Part shown: positions 57,281-64,000 of the stretch, piece by piece
Layout of the letters: every line of letters begins with the position of its first letter
Position numbering within the stretch: the stretch's first letter is position 1
Source: a bacterium
Lineage (GTDB): Bacteria; Bacillota_I; Bacilli_A; Mycoplasmatales; Mycoplasmoidaceae
Direction: 5' to 3'
Assembly: GCA_017645255.1 (NCBI GenBank)
Contig: JAGCPI010000017.1
Location: 3,152 to 67,151, forward strand
Length of the DNA stretch: 64,000 bases
The notes under the pieces: model-generated
What the model saw: the letters and a program-made list of their open reading frames with translations, nothing else
Database searches by the model: none
Told to the model about the DNA's origin: nothing
Position numbers and translations under genes: made by a program

Positions 57281-59617
57281 ATGGCAGTTAGTTTAGAACA
57301 AGCTTTAAATCCAACTGAAAACGAAACTAATGCACCCCTACCAGTCGTTGATCCAGAATCAATTAATTCTTTCTTTGTTATTAAGCGTGATAACAGTAAA
57401 GAACGATTCTCGATTGATAAAATTAAAAACATTTGTAATTGAGCGACGAATGGGGATGAAAACTTCACCCATAAAATTTTGTCTAGTTTTACGCCAAAAC
57501 TATACAACAGTATTAAAACCAAGGACGTATTTGATCTTTTAATCCGGACGAGTGCTAACCAAATTAATCCAATGTACAGCGAATTTGAATATATCGCTGC
57601 ACGGTTCTTGTTACTAAAAATGTACAAGGAAACATGAATCAAAAAGATTCATGATGGAAAATTAAATTACCCTGAACTTTCTAGTGTCATTAAAAAAGGG
57701 ATTAGTTGTGGTAGGTATGACCCCGCATTGTTTAACCAATATAGTGCTGAAGAAATCGATGAACTAGGCAACTATATTAAGCAAGAACGTGATTACTTGT
57801 TTACGTATAAAGCTTTATATTTCTTTTATTCAAAGTATTGTTTTCGCGATAATAAAAACAAAAAGTTTGAATTGCCCCAAGACGCATACATGCGTGTAGC
57901 AATGATGCTTTTTGTGAACGAAAACAAGAGTGAACGGTTGCAACTAGTTAAACGGATGTATGATGCCCTATCATTACACCAAGTAACTGTTGCTACTCCG
58001 ATCATGCTTAACACTGGTACCATTAGTCAACAATTGTCTTCTTGCGTGCTGTCAGTCATGAATGATGATACAGCTAGCATTATGGATACCTGTAAGAACC
58101 TTGCTATTTATTCCAAGTTTAAAGGTGGAACTGCTCTGGATGTTTCTTACTTAAGAGCAAGCGGGTCTTACATTAACGGTAATAACGGTTTTTCGAGCGG
58201 ACCAGTTCCTTTCATTAAAATTGTTGAATCAATCATGAAAGGTTTCAATCAAGGGTCAGAACGACCAGGTGCTTGTTGTGTGTATTTCAACTGATGACAC
58301 TGAAACGTGCGGGAAATGGTTGTGTTGAAGAATAACAATGGTACCGAAGAAAACCGGGCACGGTTTTTAAAATATGCTGTTAAAATTAATGATTTATTCA
58401 TTGACCGGGTATTAAAAGACGAATCAATTTCGTTATTTAACCCAAAAGATGTTCAGCCATTATTAACGTGTTTTGGCGAAGAATTTAACCGGAAATACAA
58501 GGAATATGAAGATAACCCAGAAATTCCAAAAACCATCATTAAAGCTCGGGATTTAATGGCATTAATCCTTAAGGAACGGGCAGAAACCGGAAATATCTAC
58601 TTATTCCATATTGAAAACGTTAATAATTCTAGTTTATTAAACCGTTACATTAATTCTTCCAACTTGTGCACTGAAATTACCTTACCATCCAGTTTTAGCA
58701 CTGGCATTAGTGAAGAATTGGATTCAGTTGGTAATTCAATTATCAAGAAAACCAATGCTGGTGAAATTGCGTTGTGTAATCTTGCCTCCATTAATTTAGT
58801 CGAATGAGCAAAATTAAAACCACAAGAAAAGCAAGACCTTGCTTATATCGTGGTGCGGGGAATGGACAACACTGTTGATCTTGCTCATTATCCAGTCCTT
58901 GAAGCAAAGAATTCAAACAAACAATATCGGTTCCTAGGAATTGGAGCATCTAACTATGCTAATTATTTGGCTCAACGCAAGATTGTGATTGATGAACCAG
59001 CGGCATTGGATGCTACCCAAGAAGTATTTGAAGATTTAAGTTACAACTTAATTAAATCTTCAATCGAATTAGCAAAAATTCGGGGAAAATTTTCGAAGTT
59101 TAACGAAACAAAGTGAGCCCAAGGAATTTTGCCAATCGATATGGCTAATAAACTGGCTTTGCAATTGCCAAAGCATGGTCCTAACATGAAATTATGAGAT
59201 GGTCTAAGAGAAGACCTTCGTCGTTATGGAATTCGCAATGCAACATTAATGGCTGTTGCTCCAACTGCAACGACTGGTAAATCAATTAATGCCACTGAAA
59301 GTACGGAACCAATTCAACAAACTTTCTATAAGGAAGATGGAATTATTAACATTCCAACTTTAGTTCCTGATTTACGCATTAACCGTAAATACTATAAGCG
59401 AGCCATTGATTGTGATCAATTTGCTTTGCTAAGATTAGCTGCAGTTCGACAATGTTACATTGACCAAAGTCAATCAGTTAATATTTATTTTGCCAAGATT
59501 GTGAGTGCGACTGATTTTATGATGTTGCACTTTTATGGTTTTGCATTAGGATTAAAAACCTTCTATTACTGCAAGACCGAAAAGCAAGTCACCGAAGTGT
59601 GTGAAAGTTGCACTTAA
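57281..59617 (+). CDS. nrdA: Ribonucleotide reductase class Ia-type alpha subunit NrdA, 778 aa
   Basis: Reduces ribonucleoside diphosphates. An N-terminal ATP-cone (about 30-110; VIKRDNSKERFSIDKI), which class Ib NrdE lacks, indicates class Ia with dATP feedback. Active-site residues: SSCVLS (Cys), NLCTEI (Asn, Cys, Glu), CNLASINL (Cys), and the radical-transfer pair KTFYYCKT (Tyr-Tyr). The substrate loop APTATTGKSINATESTEP is present, and the swinging-arm CESCT ends the protein. WHWNVREMVVLKNN matches E. coli NrdA's WHLEVESLLVLKNN. Seven TGA codons are Trp. Starts 2 bases after nrdB. No nrdI is seen nearby. Confidence 0.93.
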
Positions 59618-59638
59618 TAGTTTATAATTAACAAAGAT

Positions 59639-61180
59639 ATGAACTCTGATTCAAATATATTGCAGAATATCTTTGGAATGAGCTCAGGAAATGTCTACAT
59701 TTTTGTAGGCATCTTCCTGGCTTTTGTTTTAATCCTAATTATTTTGCAAATTGTTTTAAAAAAAATTCGCAAGCATTGAATTACTTACTTACCATTCATT
59801 GCCATTTTCTTTAGTTTAATCATTGTCTTACCATTTGAAGCCAAAGTTAATTATTTACCATGAGGCTGAAGTAAAGATGGAATTACTAATACTTGCCAAG
59901 GTGGGATGTTATGGTATGCCCAAATCATGCAGTTTGCCATCGTCATTGGTAATTTTTACATGATCTTTTTAGTCATTTTCTTATTAATTGCGATGTTCTT
60001 TAATTTAATCAAAAATGTCTTTTTGATGTTTTATTTGCATGATTACTTTAAGTTATTACGTTACTTGTTAATTTTTATTGGGATTAGTATTTTTGTCTTA
60101 TTACTAATTAATTTATACCGAGTCTTTCCTATTTATAAATACGATATGAATAACAATCCAAGCATTTCCTTTGTTGGATGTGGCAGTCCAGTTGGCATTA
60201 AAGGATTTAATGGACAAGGTTACTGGCCATTCTTTATTTCTAACTTCTTAATTGGCTATTTCTTCACTGGTAACTTTGACGTGATTGCAAATACCAATCT
60301 GGCATACACTGCGAATGCATTTATGCAAAATAATGCACTACCAATCCAAGTACCAATTATTTTAAGTTTATTTAGTATAGCAATTATCATTGGTTTTATT
60401 TGCAGTAAAGTAGTAACTAAACACCAACAATTCTTACGTATTACTAAGAAAATTCAAAGCATTAATAATTTAATGCTTAACAAAGTTTATGCTTGTTTAA
60501 CTGTAGCAAGTTTTTCCTTCTTTAGCGAATCATTATTGCAATCGCAAATTGGAACTTGATTACATTTAAGTTTCGTCTTCTTATTAATGATTATTTGCTG
60601 ATTAATTTTCTACATCTTTTCTTATTTCTTTAGTGTAAGTTTTTATCACTTATCACCTAAACTATATTTCAAAGTTTTAGTAAAGTATTTACACTATGCT
60701 TTTAAAAGAAGTAATTATGATAAAGAAATAAGATTTGCTAGAGAATTTCTTTTAACTCACTGTTATAAAGAACAAGAAACAAATAATCTTATTCGGAGGG
60801 AATACGCACAATTAACTTATATTGCTGAAACCGTGATTTTTCCCTTAATTTTAATTGGTTATTTATCGTTTATGCCTACCAATGGTTATTCAGTTACCAG
60901 TGCAGTTAATAGTGCGGGATATTGAATTGCAATGTTTTACGGAAGTTTTTGTTGCTTTGCTGGTAGTTTTGGCATTAGCAACATTTCCACAGTTGCTCAA
61001 AACATTCAAGCATCTTGTGCATTTAACGTCATGTGTGGTACTAACACTGGAATCTTTGGACCTTTTGGGTTTGTTATGAATAAGTTTAGAGTACAAATTA
61101 ATTTAAACTTCTTGTTAATGCTTGTTGCGTTTGAACATCATAAAAAACAAGCTAAGGCAATAAAACAATTAAAAAATTAA
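59639..61180 (+). CDS. Multi-pass membrane protein of unknown function (513 aa)
   Basis: No family recognised. About ten hydrophobic segments, among them YIFVGIFLAFVLILIILQIV, WITYLPFIAIFFSLIIVL, FYMIFLVIFLLIAMFF, LLIFIGISIFVLLLI, VPIILSLFSIAIIIGFI and a paired set near 300-330. An external loop (about 160-195) contains Cys-Gly-Ser-Pro and Trp-rich sequence. A cytosolic Lys/Arg-rich stretch lies at about 340-385. The last third has GSFCCFAGSFGISNIS and NVMCGTNTGIFGPFG, rich in Cys, Gly and Ser, which may line a transport path. TGA codons are Trp. Starts 21 bases after nrdA; may be co-transcribed. Transporter is a guess. Confidence 0.7.
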
Positions 61181-61182
61181 TC

Positions 61183-61213
61183 AAAAAAAGTAAGGACTTT
61201 TGCCCTTACTTTT
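61183..61213. terminator. Bidirectional terminator between the membrane protein and gapN
   Basis: Stem 61186-61195 with 61204-61213 (10 bp), an 8-base loop, seven A on the left and T-rich sequence on the right. Almost the same hairpin sequence (AAAAGTAAGG) as the terminator after mnmE. Confidence 0.85.
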
Positions 61214-61231
61214 ATTTATTTCATCATTAAA

Positions 61232-62707
61232 TTATTTTTCTTTGGGATCAAAATTTTCAATGTATCCCTTTAAACGAACTGTAGTTAAAAGTGAGTGATA
61301 AATTCCTTGCACGTTATGTCCTGAATCTTTTACTCCTAAAAAAGGAAAAATGTCCGGTCCACGTGAACTTGAACGATTTCAGTTAACACTACCAGAATCA
61401 ATTTGCTTGCTAATGCATTCTCATTCATCTTGATTGTTGGTAAATACTGAAGCTTGTAAGCCATAAGTGGTATCATTAGCAATTTTAATCATTTCATTAA
61501 TATCGCTTGAATACATAATTGGAACAATTGGTCCAAATGCTTCAGTATGGTAAATATCCATGGTGTTATTTACATGGTCAAGAATAATTGGATAAACTAG
61601 GTTCCCTTCATTTTTAAATGGTAATAAAGCAGTTGCTCCTTTAGCAAGTGCATCATCATATAAGGCTTTTACTTTTTTAACTGCATTATTACTAATTAAA
61701 CAAGTTAAATCAGGATTATCAATTGCTTTACCAACACTTAATTTTTGCGCCATGTTAACTAATTCATGAATGAATGATTCATTAAATGTATGATTAGATT
61801 TTAATAATATAATCCGCTTAATTGCGGTACAACGTTGACCATTGTAACTAAAACTACCCTTAATGATTTCTTTGGCTATTTTTGCTGGGTTATCATTATA
61901 AGAAGTAATTAAGGCTGGATCTAACCCACCTAATTCAAAAACTTTATAAATTCCAAATGGTAATTTATTGGCAATTTCTTTTCCGTTTTTAGTGCCCCCA
62001 GTAAAGTTAACAAGTCGCACGTATTTATTATTAAACACGCTGCTATCTAAATCTTCATTGTTTGCAATTAAGAAGTTAATTACTCCACTTGGAAATTTGG
62101 CTTGGTCAAATAAAGTTGCTAATAAATAACCAATTTGAATGGTTTGGTGCGCTGATTTATAAATAACACTATTACCCGTTAATAAAGCAGGAATAACTTT
62201 TGAAAGTAATAAGTTAACAGGATAATTAAATGGACCAATTGCTACAATAATTCCTAGTGGTTCGTAAGTTCAGATTCCTTCTTTAACTAATTCATTTTCC
62301 TTATTATTAATCTTAATGCTAGTTGGAGTACAAAATTTTGTTTCATATTGCTTGATTAATTCATCAATCATACTAATAGTTCTTTTTACTTCAGTTTTGC
62401 TATCATTAAAAGTTTTTGCTATGCATGCTACCATGTTTAAAGCAATTAAATCTTGATTTTCATCTAGTAATTTATTAAATGCTTTGACGTAATTGATTCG
62501 ATCAATTGTACTTAATTGTTTTCAGTTTAATTGTGCAAAATGAGATGCTTCAACTGCATCATTAATTGTTTTTGCATCTACTTCATAATAATTACAAATT
62601 GGTAAATTATCTTCTGGTGAGTAATTTATTTTTACATTTGTACTATTTGAAGCAAACTTGCCATTCAAATAACTAGTAGCATTAATTAATTTGTGTTCCA
62701 TGTTCAT
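61232..62707 (-). CDS. gapN: NADP-dependent non-phosphorylating glyceraldehyde-3-phosphate dehydrogenase (GapN-type), 491 aa
   Basis: Aldehyde-dehydrogenase fold enzyme oxidising glyceraldehyde 3-phosphate directly to 3-phosphoglycerate while making NADPH. Motifs: GIIVAIGPFNYPVNLL, NFTGGTKNGKEI, catalytic Glu in KVFELGGLDPALI and catalytic Cys in GSFSYNGQRCTAIKR, which matches GapN more than other ALDHs. HTEAFGPIVPI and SGSVNWNRSSSRGPDIFPF are also GapN-like. TGA codons are Trp. Start at ATG 62705-62707 or 62699-62701; either way it overlaps the nagA end by 20-26 bases. In mollicutes GapN is a main NADPH source. Confidence 0.92.
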
Positions 62708-63788
62708 ATATATTAATGATTCTTCCTTCTTGATTCATAATCAAAAAACTTGCATCTTCGTTGATGCTTAAGGTATACCCTTTAATTTTAAAATATTTAG
62801 CCTGATTAAGACTAGTTAGGTATACTAATGATTTTAAATTATTACTTAACTTTAAATATTTATTAGCAAGGTTGTAATAGTAATTACAACTACCTGCTAA
62901 TGTATTGGTATTAGCAATATAACAAATTTCACCTTTTTTATTAATAGGAACTGAGCCCAACATATAGTTTGCATCTTTTAACCCTTTAGCTGGTAGGCTA
63001 TCAGAGACAATGCATAAATGCTGATTATCAATATTTTTATTAATGATTTGTAATGTTAATTTATTAACATGAATGTAATCATAAATAACTTCACAATGAA
63101 GATTGTTAATTAATACATAATTAATGATTTTTGCTTGTTCATATTTATGATTAAATTCATCCATCGCATTGCATAAATGAGTAATGCGATCAAATCCCAG
63201 TTGAAATGCAGTTGCTAATTGTTTTGCATTTAAACAGGTGTGGCCAATTGATCAATAAAAGTCAGTTTGATATTTGCAAGCAATCATTAAATTATTTGCT
63301 ACTTCAGGAGCAAAAGTAAGCATGATTTTACAAGTAATGTTGGTTTTTAACCATTGTAAAAATTCTTCATCAAGTGGGACAATTAAGTTTTGGTTATGAG
63401 CCCCACATTTTTCCTTGTTAATAAATGGTCCTTCTAAATGCCACCCAGCAAAAAAATCGTATTTTTTGCATAATTCATTAATTGCTAAACCAATTTTCTT
63501 TAAACGCTCAATTGAATCAGTAACCGTGGTAATAAAAATATTTTGTAACCCCTCTTGTTTTTCTTTTTTTATAAATGCTTCAATTTGAGAATTGCTATAA
63601 TTGTTGATTTGATTAAAGTCAATGCCGTATCCCCCGTGCGTGTGGGGATCAAAAAAGCGCGGAATTACATAATTTGAACTTTGATTTTCTTTACCAATAA
63701 TTTCTAGGTTAGTGATTTGCTTTTCAAAGGTCAAATTGCATAAATAAAACTTGTCATTAATAAAAACATTAATTTCTTTTAGTTGCAT
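62682..63788 (-). CDS. nagA: N-acetylglucosamine-6-phosphate deacetylase, 368 aa
   Basis: Removes acetate from GlcNAc-6-phosphate in amino-sugar use. Amidohydrolase motifs: FDPHTHGGYGIDF (HxH), WHLEGPFINKEKCGAH (Glu), IGHTCLNAKQLATA and ITHLCNAMDEF (metal His residues), and VSDSLPAKG (catalytic Asp). A little shorter than E. coli NagA (382 aa). TGA at 63252 is Trp. First gene of a leftward pair with gapN. No nagB is seen in the window. Confidence 0.92.
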
Positions 63789-63831
63789 AAGATAATAATG
63801 ATATATTTACTTTAAATTTTAAAGAAGAAAT

Positions 63832-63860
63832 AAAAAAACATCTAGTTGCCTAGATGTTTT
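63832..63860 (-). terminator. Terminator of the tRNA unit
   Basis: Perfect 11-bp stem (63835-63845 with 63850-63860), 4-base loop, followed on the minus strand by a run of T. It lies 1 base beyond the CCA end of tRNA-Leu, upstream of nagA. Confidence 0.85.
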
Positions 63861-63861
63861 A

Positions 63862-63946
63862 TGGTGCACTCGAAGGGACTTGAACCCCCACCCCTTTCGG
63901 GACTAGATCCTAAGTCTAGCGCGTCTGCCAATTTCGCCACGAGTGC
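63862..63946 (-). tRNA. tRNA-Leu (anticodon TAG)
   Basis: Complete 85-nt class II tRNA with encoded CCA. Acceptor GCACTCG pairs with CGAGTGC; anticodon stem GCTAGA/TCTAGT encloses loop CTTAGGA with anticodon TAG; a long variable arm (TCCCGAAAGGGG) and T-arm GGGGTTCAAGTCCC are present. Reads CUN Leu codons. Confidence 0.95.
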
Positions 63947-63951
63947 AAATA

Positions 63952-64000
63952 TGGTGCTCTGTGAGGGACTCGAACCCACGACCCAGTGATTAAGAGTCAC
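63952..64000 (-). tRNA. tRNA-Lys (anticodon CTT), 5' part beyond the window
   Basis: The 3' two-thirds of a tRNA: anticodon arm GTGA-CTCTTAA-TCAC (anticodon CTT, Lys AAG), variable loop, T-arm GTGGGTTCGAGTCCC and acceptor end CAGAGCACCA with encoded CCA. It is 5 bases from tRNA-Leu, so both are cut from one transcript. Confidence 0.9.

Overview
This window comes from a wall-less mollicute (Mycoplasmatota). It is AT-rich, and UGA must be read as tryptophan: almost every conserved protein (MnmG, GyrB, PolC, Pgi, NrdA and others) is interrupted by in-frame TGA that falls on expected Trp positions, while TAA and TAG act as stops. The block gyrB-gyrA ... tmk-holB-mnmE with tatD close by recalls the origin-proximal order of the Mycoplasma pneumoniae group. 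dxr and ispE (MEP isoprenoid pathway), gapN and nagA narrow it further, but the species cannot be named from sequence alone.

Region 1 (1-9.2 kb, minus strand) is the most unusual part. A J-domain gene (cut by the window edge) lies next to an apparent five-gene operon: two coiled-coil rod proteins (962 and 261 aa) that share N-terminal and C-terminal end modules, then three tandem Hsp70 genes. None of the three Hsp70s is canonical. One stops right after the substrate-binding beta-domain, one keeps only about 40 residues of the lid region, and the middle one is a nucleotide-binding domain alone with degraded ATPase motifs. Two paralogous two-helix membrane proteins precede the operon. I regard this as the best candidate for an undescribed system: a remodelled chaperone set probably dedicated to a filament or scaffold.

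Region 2 (9.4-12.7 kb) holds mnmG-rsmG (plus strand) facing an unknown membrane protein gene. Region 3 (12.7-26.8 kb, minus strand) is a leftward run away from the origin: rpmH-rnpA-yidC-rsmA-ispE-rpoE-fba-ychF-dxr-polC-exonuclease-ffh. dxr is fused in frame to an N-terminal four-helix membrane domain. polC carries an in-frame TAA. A free-standing exonuclease gene after polC looks like a copy of PolC's own exonuclease domain.

Region 4 (26.9-38.6 kb, plus strand) is the replication-origin side: dnaA-dnaN-gyrB-gyrA, a GT2 glycosyltransferase and galE, then tmk-holB-mnmE with overlapping genes. dnaA carries about ten copies of a DnaA-box-like motif (TTATCGACA and variants) within its own coding sequence and is followed by about 90 bp of nearly pure A/T: a likely oriC.

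Region 5 (38.7-52.5 kb, mostly minus) has a MATE-family transporter, tatD, a HAD-like protein, ftsY-smc-rnc-plsX-fakA (secretion, chromosome and phospholipid genes with short overlaps), rpmB on the plus strand, and rpe-pgi. Region 6 (52.6-61.2 kb, plus strand) has a lipoprotein, recA, and, beyond trpS on the minus strand, nrdB-nrdA encoding a class Ia-type ribonucleotide reductase (unexpected in mollicutes, which usually have class Ib) and a large membrane protein. Region 7 (61.2-64 kb, minus) has gapN, nagA and a tRNA-Leu/tRNA-Lys pair. No insertion sequence, prophage or CRISPR array was seen. No gene-free stretch exceeds about 230 bases.
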